This document shows positions 26,833 to 34,237 of a DNA stretch of 64,000 nucleotides, one piece after another. The notes beneath the pieces are model-generated. The model was given only the letters and a program-made list of their open reading frames with translations, was not told the origin of the DNA and made no database searches. The number at the start of each line of letters is the position of its first letter. Positions within the stretch are counted from its first letter, which is position 1. Origin of the DNA: Erythrobacter sp. (GTDB taxonomy: Bacteria > Pseudomonadota > Alphaproteobacteria > Sphingomonadales > Sphingomonadaceae). Where the stretch lies: assembly GCF_030066995.1 (NCBI RefSeq), contig NZ_JASJAP010000005.1:310001-374000 (forward strand), in the 5' to 3' direction. The position numbers were made by a program, and so were the translations under genes.

Positions 26833-27987
26833 TCAGTCGCGCTTCTTGAAGGGCGTGCGAGCATCAAGAAAAACCTGGTCGGTTGCCACGCCTTCGCGTT
26901 CACGTTCCAAGAAATCCGCGACGGCCGCGCGAAATCCAGGGTCGGCTATCCAATGCGCCGACCACGTTTTGACCGGTTCGTAACCTCTGGCCAGCTTGTG
27001 CCCGCCTTGCGCCCCCGCCTCGACCCGTTCAAGCCCCAGCTCGATCGCCAGATCAATGGCTTGATAGTAGCACAGCTCGAAGTGCAGAAACTTCACCTCA
27101 CGCGTGCAGCCCCAATAGCGACCATAGAGCGCATCTGAACCCACGAAGTTGAGCGCGCCGGCAATCGGATCCCCATCCGCGTAGGCAAGAATGAGGACCA
27201 GCCTGTCGCCCATGCGTTCGCCCAGAAGCGTAAAAGCTTCTCGCGTCAGATAGGGCGTTCCCCATTTGCGCGCGCCGGTGTCCTGATAGAAGATCCAGAA
27301 AGCGTCCCAATGCTCGGGACCTATGTCATCGCCAGACAGCTTTTCGATGCGGAGCCCGGCCTGCGCCGCTGCGCGTTCCTTGCGCAGGTTCTTGCGCTTT
27401 CTAGAGGCGAGATCATCTAGAAAACCCTGAAACGTATCGTAGCCCCGATTGAGCCAATGGAACTGCAGATCGGAGCGCATCAGCCATCCGGCTTCTTCGA
27501 AGAAAGCGCGCTGCTCGGGCTCGATGAAGGTGGCATGAGCGCTCGATAGGCTGCTTTGAATGCATACGGCCTCGGCGCCTTTCAGCAGGTGCGGCGCGAG
27601 CGCGGGGTCCGAAAGCAGCAGGCGCGGGCCGTTGGCTGGCGTAAAGGGCGCTGCGATCTGCAACTTGGGATAATATCGCCCGCCAGCCCTATGAAGGGCG
27701 TCCGCCCAACTGTGATCGAACACATACTCGCCCTGGCTGTGCCCCTTGACGTAGCTTGGCATGGCGGCGAGCAGTCTATCGCCCGGATCTTGGATCACGA
27801 TGGGGACCGGGTCCCAGCCGGTGCCTTCTCCAACGCTGCCAGAGTCTTCTAGCGCGGTCAGGAATTCGTGGCTGACAAAAGGATTGCGGCCACCCCCAAG
27901 TGCGTTCCAGGCGTTCGCATCGAAGCTGCCAACCGATGGCGCGAGGCGAACCGTAAGCTCGGTTGCCGGGGGATCCGCATCGCTCAC
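26833..27987 (-). CDS. GNAT/FemAB-like acyltransferase (DUF482 type)
   Basis: A 384-residue protein of the peptidoglycan-biosynthesis-like (FemAB_like) acyltransferase group: NPFVSHEFLTALEDSGSVG near the N-terminus, SRKRKNLRKERAAA, and a C-terminal half ending RVEAGAQGGHKLARGYEP. Members are common in proteobacteria and their acyl acceptor is generally unknown; a cell-envelope substrate is inferred from FemAB homology. Its ATG overlaps the stop of the upstream GDPD gene by 4 bp. Confidence 0.82.
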   Translation of the reverse strand: MSDADPPATELTVRLAPSVGSFDANAWNALGGGRNPFVSHEFLTALEDSGSVGEGTGWDPVPIVIQDPGDRLLAAMPSYVKGHSQGEYVFDHSWADALHRAGGRYYPKLQIAAPFTPANGPRLLLSDPALAPHLLKGAEAVCIQSSLSSAHATFIEPEQRAFFEEAGWLMRSDLQFHWLNRGYDTFQGFLDDLASRKRKNLRKERAAAQAGLRIEKLSGDDIGPEHWDAFWIFYQDTGARKWGTPYLTREAFTLLGERMGDRLVLILAYADGDPIAGALNFVGSDALYGRYWGCTREVKFLHFELCYYQAIDLAIELGLERVEAGAQGGHKLARGYEPVKTWSAHWIADPGFRAAVADFLEREREGVATDQVFLDARTPFKKRD

Positions 27988-28715
27988 GCCAGCGCCTCAC
28001 CCTCGGCAATAAGCCCATCGGCCAGCCCTCGCGCCGCCATGCGTTCAGCGGCCGTGCGAATTGTCCAACTCAAAAGCGGGCGGCCAGCCTTCCGCCACCG
28101 CATAGCAGCCGGTTGCGACAAGTCGCGTCGGTCAATCGCCAGAAAGTCGGGCCTGGCCCGTTCGATACTGTCTGCATTGCGCCACACATGCTCAAAACCA
28201 TTGAGAAGGCTATCCGTGCCCACCAGGCCGCGGCAGATTGTCGGCGCCTTGGCGGCGAACCATTCGGCCACGCGCGGATCAAAGCTCATGACGGCGTGGG
28301 GACCGGAATAGACGCTAAGCGCGTCACAGACCGCAGCGCATAGAGGCTCGACAATCCCTGTCGCGTTCGCCGACTTCACCTCTACCAACAGCGGCACGCG
28401 CCCACGAATCGCTTCGAGAAAGCGCCTTAGGGAGACTATGGATTGATCTGTCCCGAGCAGCATCAGCCGCTCAAGCTGCACACCGGATGTGTCGCCAATT
28501 TCGCTTTCGTATCCGGTGAGCCGTCCAAGATACCTGTCATGGAAGACCATCGCCACATCATCGCCGCTCAACTGCACATCGCATTCAATCCCGAACCCAC
28601 GCGCGATCGCAGCCTCGGCGGCGGCCAAAGAGTTTTCCGGCACCCCAGGTCCATGGGCCCCGCGATGGGCGAACGTCGTCCGCGTCAGCCATTCGGGGGC
28701 GCGGCGCGCGGGCAC
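27984..28715 (-). CDS. Glycerophosphodiester phosphodiesterase
   Basis: Hydrolyses glycerophosphodiesters to glycerol-3-phosphate and an alcohol. The 243-residue product shows the catalytic FAHRGAHGPGVPENSLAA, IECDVQLSGDDVAMVFHD (metal and base residues) and VEVKSA motifs of the GDPD family. No signal peptide, so cytoplasmic. Overlaps the acyltransferase downstream by 4 bp and lies 9 bp after the RidA gene on the same strand. Confidence 0.93.
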   Translation of the reverse strand: MPARRAPEWLTRTTFAHRGAHGPGVPENSLAAAEAAIARGFGIECDVQLSGDDVAMVFHDRYLGRLTGYESEIGDTSGVQLERLMLLGTDQSIVSLRRFLEAIRGRVPLLVEVKSANATGIVEPLCAAVCDALSVYSGPHAVMSFDPRVAEWFAAKAPTICRGLVGTDSLLNGFEHVWRNADSIERARPDFLAIDRRDLSQPAAMRWRKAGRPLLSWTIRTAAERMAARGLADGLIAEGEALA

Positions 28716-28724
28716 GGCTGGTCT

Positions 28725-29183
28725 CTACGCGTCCGCGATTGCGATCACCGCATCGACTTCAACAGCCGCGCCGAGCGGCAACGAGGGCACACCCACAGCG
28801 GCGCGGGCGTGGCGCCCCTTGTCGGCGAAAACCTCAAACATCAAATCCGAAGCCCCGTTGGCAACCTTGGGCTGATCCACGAAATCGGGCGTCGAATTGA
28901 CGAAAGCACCCAGCTTCACCACGCGCTCGACACGTTCGAGAACGCCCACCTCTTTCAACTGGGCAAGGATCATGAGACCGCATGCACGAGCCGCCTCGAT
29001 CCCTTGGGACAGCTCCACGTCCGCACCCAGGCGCCCGGTAACGAGTGCCCCATCGACGAACGGCAATTGACCCGAGACATGCGCAACGCCGCCATGGATT
29101 ACGACAGGCTGATAGCTGGCAACGGGCGCAGCGGCCTGGGGTAGGGAAATGCCAAGCTCCTTCAAACGCGCTTCAATGGTCAT
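28725..29183 (-). CDS. RidA-family protein
   Basis: A 152-residue YjgF/RidA-like protein, the family that hydrolyses reactive enamine/imine intermediates. It has the HVSGQLPF, GLMILAQLKEVG and ASDLMFEVFADKGRHARAAVGVPSLPLGA segments; the arginine of the last (HARAAVG) matches the position that binds the substrate carboxylate. The longer form (~150 rather than ~125 residues) is a known subgroup. Its ATG overlaps the HAD gene stop by 4 bp. Confidence 0.9.
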   Translation of the reverse strand: MTIEARLKELGISLPQAAAPVASYQPVVIHGGVAHVSGQLPFVDGALVTGRLGADVELSQGIEAARACGLMILAQLKEVGVLERVERVVKLGAFVNSTPDFVDQPKVANGASDLMFEVFADKGRHARAAVGVPSLPLGAAVEVDAVIAIADA

Positions 29184-29812
29184 GCCGCTTCCTTTTCCAT
29201 TCTATTGATGAGCCAGGGCAAGGCCTCATCCCACCGGTCGATCCGCGCGTCGGCGTGCCCCTCCTTGTGCGCGCAGGTGATCTCGCCAGCAATCATCGGT
29301 TCGCCGCACATATGCAGGCGCGTTACCCTAGGGGCGACCTCCTTCACGGAGACGTGGTGCTGGGCCAGATCGTCAATGAAGAACGCGGGCCGGTCTCGTC
29401 CGTGCTCTTCGAGAATAGCTTTGAGCGGTGGCCCCTTTGGACCTTGATTGGTGTAGACCGGCGCGCAGATGCCAACGCCCGCCAATTGATCGGCGCGTTT
29501 TTCGCGCCGCTCATCGACAAGGTTTGTGAGCACCACGACATCGGCGTGCTCGCTCAAAGCGTTGATCGCTTCGACAGCCCCGGCAATCGGCTCCTGGGTG
29601 TCCATTTGCGTGTCGAAGAAACGCCCAAGCATTTTCCAGACGTCCATGCCTTCAAGCACGTCGCCGTTGCTCTGCCAGCGCAGCGCTTCCGCGAAATTGT
29701 GGCCCTCCAAATTGAAATCGACCCCTTGGCTCGATTCCAGCCAGACCTTGAAAGGCGCTACCATGTGGAGCAGCACTTCATCGCAGTCACTGATGATTAA
29801 GGGGCGCGTCAT
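29180..29812 (-). CDS. HAD-superfamily hydrolase
   Basis: A 210-residue phosphatase-like protein with motif I SDCDEVLLH (nucleophile Asp in DxD), motif II VVVLTN and motif IV FFIDDLAQ. Substrate unknown. It is translationally coupled on both sides, overlapping RidA (stop) and DUF3572 (its start overlaps that stop by 4 bp), suggesting a metabolic repair or housekeeping unit. Confidence 0.85.
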   Translation of the reverse strand: MTRPLIISDCDEVLLHMVAPFKVWLESSQGVDFNLEGHNFAEALRWQSNGDVLEGMDVWKMLGRFFDTQMDTQEPIAGAVEAINALSEHADVVVLTNLVDERREKRADQLAGVGICAPVYTNQGPKGPPLKAILEEHGRDRPAFFIDDLAQHHVSVKEVAPRVTRLHMCGEPMIAGEITCAHKEGHADARIDRWDEALPWLINRMEKEAA

Positions 29813-30108
29813 TCCGGCATGGTCCTTGGCAAGAGAGAGTGACGCGCTGCGATAAGCTCTTCCGGCGTGATCGCAAGCGCTTCGGCGGCCCGGATCAAAT
29901 CGGGCTCGTGATTGGCAAGAAAATCGAGGCAGGACGAAAGGACGGCCGGATCGCCCAATCCGGCACGCAAGGCATCGGGGCTCAGGCCTGTCAGTTCCAG
30001 ATAGCGCTCGGCACGATCATCCTCCTCCAGAACCCAGCCGAGCGCCGCGAGCGCGAGTGTGGCTGCTCGCCTGGATTGGTCAGATTCCTGCGCGTTGTCT
30101 TGCGGCAT
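29809..30108 (-). CDS. DUF3572 family protein
   Basis: A 99-residue protein starting MPQDNAQESDQ, with AATLALAALGWVLEEDDRAERYLELTGLSPDALR and a helical remainder, typical of DUF3572 proteins, which frequently sit next to divK-type regulators in alphaproteobacteria. The ATG at 30108 was chosen; the frame stays open further upstream without family similarity. Function unknown. Divergent from divK with a 64-bp spacer. Confidence 0.82.
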   Translation of the reverse strand: MPQDNAQESDQSRRAATLALAALGWVLEEDDRAERYLELTGLSPDALRAGLGDPAVLSSCLDFLANHEPDLIRAAEALAITPEELIAARHSLLPRTMPE

Positions 30109-30172
30109 TGTCGGGCTCTTCCGGGTCGGGTAAGTCAAACGGATATCTGGGGCGATGAATGCGGGACGCAAT

Positions 30173-30559
30173 GTGACCAAACGAATAATGGTGGTGGAAG
30201 ATAACGACCTCAACCGCAAATTGTTCTGCGATGTGCTCAAAGCCAATGGGTTTGAAGCGCTTCCCGTCGCGGATGGGGAACGCGTTCTCGAAACGGCCAG
30301 GCGTCACGCGCCCGACCTCATTATCATGGACATCCAGCTTCCCGGCGTGTCGGGGGTGGACCTGATCGAAGCGGCGAAGAAGGACGCCCGGTTGGAGACA
30401 ATTCCTGTCCTGGCTGTCACCGCCTTCGCCGCCAAGGGCGACGAGGAGCGCATTCGCGCAGCTGGCGCGTCGGGCTATCTGGCCAAACCCGTCTCTATCA
30501 GCCCGTTCATGAGCGCGGTAAAAGCCCTGCTGCCCGCCAATCGTAGCGCCGACGCTTGA
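30173..30559 (+). CDS. divK: Single-domain response regulator DivK
   Basis: Receiver-only protein of the DivJ-PleC-DivK-DivL-CckA relay that controls CtrA phosphorylation. The 128-residue product has the acidic pocket VVEDNDLNRK, phosphoacceptor LIIMDIQLPG, the threonine in VTAFAAKGDEERIRAAG and lysine YLAKPVS. A GTG at 30173 is preferred because GGGA lies at proper spacing and the resulting VTKRIMVVEDND matches the family; ATG at 30155 is the alternative. No output domain, as expected. Confidence 0.9.
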   Translation: MTKRIMVVEDNDLNRKLFCDVLKANGFEALPVADGERVLETARRHAPDLIIMDIQLPGVSGVDLIEAAKKDARLETIPVLAVTAFAAKGDEERIRAAGASGYLAKPVSISPFMSAVKALLPANRSADA

Positions 30560-30647
30560 CATTCCCGGCACCGACCCGCTCTTTCAGCGTTGAAGTGGCA
30601 AAAAGCCAATCAGCGCCTTGCGCGCAGAGCAGGAAAGACGACCTAGT

Positions 30648-30890
30648 ATGACTGAAGCCGAAGTTGACGAGCGGATCCGCGCCTTGATTAAGCCTTTCAA
30701 TAACAAGGGCGTTTCTATTGAGCCCGAAACCACCTTCGCCAACGACCTCGAATTCGACAGCCTGACGGTGATGGATTTCGTCGCTGAGATTGAGGATGAG
30801 TTCGATATTATCATCAGCATGAACCAACAGGCTGAGATAGAGAATTACGGACAACTCATCACCGCAGTGCACAAGCTCCAGGATAACTGA
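30648..30890 (+). CDS. Acyl carrier protein, likely dedicated to sphingolipid synthesis
   Basis: An 80-residue acidic four-helix carrier with the phosphopantetheine-attachment serine in LEFDSLTVMDFVAEIEDEF. It lies 14 bp before a serine palmitoyltransferase gene; in sphingolipid-producing alphaproteobacteria a special ACP supplies the acyl thioester to Spt. It differs from the housekeeping AcpP (DSL kept, but surrounding sequence unusual). Start ATG at 30648. Confidence 0.9.
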   Translation: MTEAEVDERIRALIKPFNNKGVSIEPETTFANDLEFDSLTVMDFVAEIEDEFDIIISMNQQAEIENYGQLITAVHKLQDN

Positions 30891-30904
30891 TAAAAGCCCC
30901 GCTT

Positions 30905-32149
30905 ATGACAGATATTGCCACAAAGCCCGCTCCGGATGCCGCCGCTCCCAAAGGTGATCTACTCTCCAAGTTCGATGGAATGATCGAACTGCGCGAGACA
31001 ATCCTCGCGAGCGGTGTCGAAGACCCGTACAATCTCGTCATGGAGAAGGTTCTCTCCCCGACCCGCGCGATCTGCAATGGCCGCGACACAATCTTGCTCG
31101 GCACTTACAATTACATGGGCATGACCTTTGACCCGGACGTGCTCGATGCGGGCAAGGAAGCGCTCGAAAACTTTGGATCGGGCACCACCGGCAGCCGCGT
31201 TCTCAATGGCACATATCAAGGCCACAAGGAGTGCGAGGACGCGCTCAAAGAGTTTTACGCGATGGACCACGCAATGGTCTTTTCAACGGGGTACCAGGCC
31301 AACCTCGGGATCATCTCGACGATCGCGGGCAAAGGGGATTACATCATCCTCGACATCGACAGCCACGCCTCGATTTACGATGGCTGCGCGATGGGCAAGG
31401 CCGAGGTTGTGCCCTTTAAGCACAACGATATCGAGGCGCTGGAAAAGCGCCTCAAGCGCTTGCCTGAAGATGCGGGCAAGTTGGTGGTTCTTGAGGGCGT
31501 TTATTCGATGCTGGGTGATGTCGCCCCGCTCAAGGAAATGATCGCTCTTGCCAAGAAATACGGTGCGATGGTTCTGGTCGACGAAGCTCATTCGATGGGC
31601 TTCATCGGGGAGCATGGGCGCGGTGTTTGCGAAGAGCAGGGCGTGATCGATGATGTCGACTTCATCATCGGCACCTTTTCCAAGAGCGTTGGCACGGTCG
31701 GTGGTTTTTGTGTCTCAAACCATCCCAAGTTCGACGTGCTTCGCCTCGTGTGCCGTCCGTATGTCTTTACTGCGAGCCTGCCGCCAAGCGTTGTCGCGAC
31801 GGCAGCGACATCGATCCGCAAGCTTCAGCATGGCGCCAACAAGCGCGCGCACCTGTGGGAGAACTCCAAAAGGCTTCACGCCGGGTTGATCGAATTGGGT
31901 TTCCCGCTTGGCACCCCAGAGCCTCAAAGCGCCATTGTCGCCGTGATCATGCCTGATCTCGAACGCGGCGCGATGATGTGGGAAGCGCTTCTGAAGGAAG
32001 GGCTCTACGTGAACCTCGCCCGCCCGCCAGCAACGCCCGCAGGTATGACCTTGCTGCGTTGTTCGCTTTGCGCCGAGCATTCAGCGGAAGAAGTCGAGAC
32101 AATTCTGGAAATGTTCGAGCGCGCGGGCAAGGCCGTTGGCATTATCTGA
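30905..32149 (+). CDS. spt: Serine palmitoyltransferase
   Basis: PLP-dependent alpha-oxoamine synthase that condenses L-serine with a fatty acyl thioester to 3-ketosphinganine, the first step of sphingolipid synthesis. The 414-residue product closely follows the Sphingomonas enzyme as I know it: GKDTILLGTYNYMG-like start, DIDSHASIYDGC, LEGVYSMLGD, LVDEAHSMGF and PLP lysine in GTFSKSVGTVGG, and LARPPATPAGMTLLRCS. The related 2-amino-3-ketobutyrate CoA ligase and AONS lack the long N-terminus and the preceding ACP. Glycosphingolipids replacing LPS in sphingomonads make this an envelope gene; lptB in the same window shows LPS export is also retained. Confidence 0.93.
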   Translation: MTDIATKPAPDAAAPKGDLLSKFDGMIELRETILASGVEDPYNLVMEKVLSPTRAICNGRDTILLGTYNYMGMTFDPDVLDAGKEALENFGSGTTGSRVLNGTYQGHKECEDALKEFYAMDHAMVFSTGYQANLGIISTIAGKGDYIILDIDSHASIYDGCAMGKAEVVPFKHNDIEALEKRLKRLPEDAGKLVVLEGVYSMLGDVAPLKEMIALAKKYGAMVLVDEAHSMGFIGEHGRGVCEEQGVIDDVDFIIGTFSKSVGTVGGFCVSNHPKFDVLRLVCRPYVFTASLPPSVVATAATSIRKLQHGANKRAHLWENSKRLHAGLIELGFPLGTPEPQSAIVAVIMPDLERGAMMWEALLKEGLYVNLARPPATPAGMTLLRCSLCAEHSAEEVETILEMFERAGKAVGII

Positions 32150-32157
32150 CGCTGGCG

Positions 32158-32868
32158 TCATCCGTCAGTAACAAGCCACTGGGCCAGGAGCGCCGCGACG
32201 ACCGCGCCAGTCAGCTGCGCTCCAATGAACATGGGCGCGTCGGCGGGGGCGATACCGGTATAGGTGTCTGACAAAGCGCGCGCGACCGTGATGGCCGGAT
32301 TGGCAAAGCTGGTCGACGAGGTGAACCAGATCGCGCTGCTGATGTAGAGCGCCACCGCGGCTGGAATAGCCGTTGGCCGATAGCGCACAAGCAGCAAGAC
32401 GGTTAAGACCAGACCAAAGGTCGCGATGAACTCTCCAGTCCATTGGCCGATCCCGGTCCTGGCGGTGCGCGCGATCTGGATCAATGGCTGTTCAAACATC
32501 ACATGCGCGGCGAGGGCGGCGGTCGATCCAGCCACTAGCTGGGTTGCGACATAAGCGAACGCCAGGCCGATCCCGATCTCCCGTCTCAGGACGAAGGCCA
32601 GCGTCACAGCCGGATTGAAATGCGCGCCAGAGATGGGCGCAAGCATGACGATCACGACAAACAGGATGGCGCCCACGGCCAGAGTGTTGGAGAGCAGCGC
32701 AACGCCCGCATTACCGGTCGCAAGACTTTCAGCCATGATCCCCGAACTGATAACGCCGAGAAACAGAAAAAAGGTGCCGATAGCCTCGGCCGTCAACTTT
32801 CGTGCAGCGTTCGGAGCCGCCTCCCGCGAGAGCGCGTTTTCCGGAGTGGGCCTGTCCACCTCAACCAC
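32158..32868 (-). CDS. Aquaporin / MIP family channel
   Basis: Six-helix water or small-solute channel of about 236 residues with both asparagine-proline-alanine motifs: FNPAVTLAF and ANPAITVARAL. The start is uncertain; a GTG at 32868, overlapping the end of the upstream YqaA gene, gives a sensible N-terminus (VVEVDRPTPENALS) and follows GGAGA. It ends 9 bp from the spt stop (convergent). Water versus glycerol selectivity cannot be decided by eye. Confidence 0.85.
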   Translation of the reverse strand: MVEVDRPTPENALSREAAPNAARKLTAEAIGTFFLFLGVISSGIMAESLATGNAGVALLSNTLAVGAILFVVIVMLAPISGAHFNPAVTLAFVLRREIGIGLAFAYVATQLVAGSTAALAAHVMFEQPLIQIARTARTGIGQWTGEFIATFGLVLTVLLLVRYRPTAIPAAVALYISSAIWFTSSTSFANPAITVARALSDTYTGIAPADAPMFIGAQLTGAVVAALLAQWLVTDG

Positions 32869-33511
32869 GCTCAATCGCCGTCTCGCCAGGAGCGGTGGCA
32901 CAAGGATCGTCGCCTTCGCCGTTCCCGCCGAGCTGGGTGATCGCCAAAAATCCACCGATCACGAGCAACACAAAAATCGTTGTCACCGTGCCCAGATACT
33001 CGTCGATTATCCGCTTGATCGGGCGACCAAAGACTTGGAACAGCACGCCTACTGAAACAAATATGAGCGCTCGGCCCGCTAACGCCGCGAGGATGAACGG
33101 CAGCAGGTCCATACTCAAAAATCCCGCTGTAATAGTGAGGAGCTTGAAGGGAACCGGCGTTGCGGCGGCGATCGTAACCGCGAAGGCGCCGTATTCGTCG
33201 AACGTGCATTGCGCGGCGGGCAGGCTGTCGATCAGTCCGATCGCGGTCAAAAGCGGCACGCCCACCGAATCGTAGAGCAGGTAACCAATCGCATAGCCGA
33301 ACAGTCCGCCAGCCACGGAGGCCAGCGTGGCTATGACCGAGAAACGCAGCGCCTTTCGGGGCTCAGCCAGACACATGAGCCCCAAAAGCGGGTGCGGCGG
33401 GATGGGGAAGAAGCTCGCCTCGATAAAGCTAAAAAAGGCAAGCCACCCTTGAGCAAAGGGGTGCGACGCCTTCGCCATGGTCCAATCGTACAAGCTTCGC
33501 AGCCAAGCCAT
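32861..33511 (-). CDS. YqaA/DedA-type (VTT domain) membrane protein
   Basis: A 216-residue polytopic protein with the YqaA start (GWLAFFSFIEASFFPIPPHP), a glycine-rich VAGGLFGYAIGYLL helix, and AATPVPFKLLTITAG, the re-entrant-loop motif of the SNARE-associated/VTT family. Family members affect membrane homeostasis and possibly lipid flipping. It is probably cotranscribed with the aquaporin it overlaps, and is divergent from the GTA cluster. Confidence 0.88.
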   Translation of the reverse strand: MAWLRSLYDWTMAKASHPFAQGWLAFFSFIEASFFPIPPHPLLGLMCLAEPRKALRFSVIATLASVAGGLFGYAIGYLLYDSVGVPLLTAIGLIDSLPAAQCTFDEYGAFAVTIAAATPVPFKLLTITAGFLSMDLLPFILAALAGRALIFVSVGVLFQVFGRPIKRIIDEYLGTVTTIFVLLVIGGFLAITQLGGNGEGDDPCATAPGETAIERG

Positions 33512-33619
33512 GCGCGGCGATCCCCTCTTCCTGGCCGCTTTGGCCGCCTCTTGGTCGCCTAGGGCAGGCCTATTCCAAGCGCAAGACCCACTAGAAATAA
33601 CCTATTTGGCACTTTTTTA

Positions 33620-33648
33620 TTGACATTGTCACGCTCTTTGGTTAGGAA
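33620..33648 (+). promoter_or_regulatory. Putative GTA-cluster promoter overlapping a palindrome
   Basis: TTGACA (33620-33625), a 17-bp spacer and TAGGAA (33643-33648) form a plausible housekeeping promoter. The -35 box is embedded in a perfect 5+1+5 palindrome, TGACATTGTCA (33621-33631), an operator-like arrangement. The nearest downstream gene is GTA gp1 at 33764, after a terminator hairpin. Confidence 0.45.
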
Positions 33649-33703
33649 AAGACAACATCGCAAAATAGTGAGTCGCAAAGGGATCGCGGCACACCTCACC
33701 GAG

Positions 33704-33735
33704 AGCGGCCTTCCAGTTCGAATGGCCGCTTTTTT
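33704..33735 (+). terminator. Intrinsic terminator/attenuator in the GTA leader
   Basis: AGCGGCC (33704-33710) pairs with GGCCGCT (33724-33730), followed by a run of T to 33735. It lies between the putative promoter and the gp1 start codon on the same strand, so it would stop most transcripts unless bypassed. It cannot belong to the divergent upstream gene. Confidence 0.65.
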
Positions 33736-33763
33736 GTGCCCTCTCCGGCCAACGGAGGTCTCA

Positions 33764-34237
33764 ATGACCGCCTCGCGCAATAGAACGAAAATCAAAAGGC
33801 AGCTCAAGGAAGGCGAAGAGCCGGGCCTCAATCGCCATTGGCGAGGTCTGTTTCTGGATTATCTTGCTGAAACCTCGAACGTTTCCGCCTCCGCGCGCCG
33901 AGCTGGAATCAATCCAAGTCGCGCTTACAAGGTGCGCCGCGAGGAACCCGAATTCGCCCGCGCCTGGCTGGCGGCATTGTGGGAGGGCTACGCCCATCTC
34001 GAGATGGAAGTCCTCCGCCGCCTTCGCGAAGGTGACAATCTGGCCGGTGAAAAGGACAAATACGACTTTGCCAACGCTATCCGACTGCTCGGCGCGCACC
34101 GCGAAAATGCCGTTCGCGCTCAAGCCGAACAGCGCAATGTCAACGCTGCGGAAATCCGTGCATCGATCGATCGGAAGGTTGAGGCTATCCGCCTCCAGAT
34201 CCAGCGGGAAAAGCAAACGCGAGGTGAGCGCACGTGA
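33764..34237 (+). CDS. GTA gp1, small terminase subunit-like
   Basis: A 157-residue protein starting MTASRNRTKIKRQ behind GGAGG. It has a helix-turn-helix-like SNVSASARRAGINPSRAYKVRREEPEFA, the DNA-recognition type found in phage small terminases, and a charged C-terminal coiled-coil-like tail. In RcGTA gp1 is the TerS homologue thought to have lost pac-site specificity, which gives random host DNA packaging; that this copy behaves likewise is inference. Its stop overlaps the gp2 GTG by 4 bp. Confidence 0.85.
   Translation: MTASRNRTKIKRQLKEGEEPGLNRHWRGLFLDYLAETSNVSASARRAGINPSRAYKVRREEPEFARAWLAALWEGYAHLEMEVLRRLREGDNLAGEKDKYDFANAIRLLGAHRENAVRAQAEQRNVNAAEIRASIDRKVEAIRLQIQREKQTRGERT

Noticed and set aside
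33605..33624. TGGCAC followed by TTGA upstream of the GTA cluster as a sigma-54 promoter
   Set aside because: The spacing and the -12 element (TTGA rather than TTGC) do not fit the -24/-12 rule.
33700..33735. GTTCGAAT resembling a tRNA T-loop upstream of the GTA cluster, possible integration site
   Set aside because: No tRNA body precedes it; the sequence is the loop of a terminator hairpin, and there is no integrase in the window.
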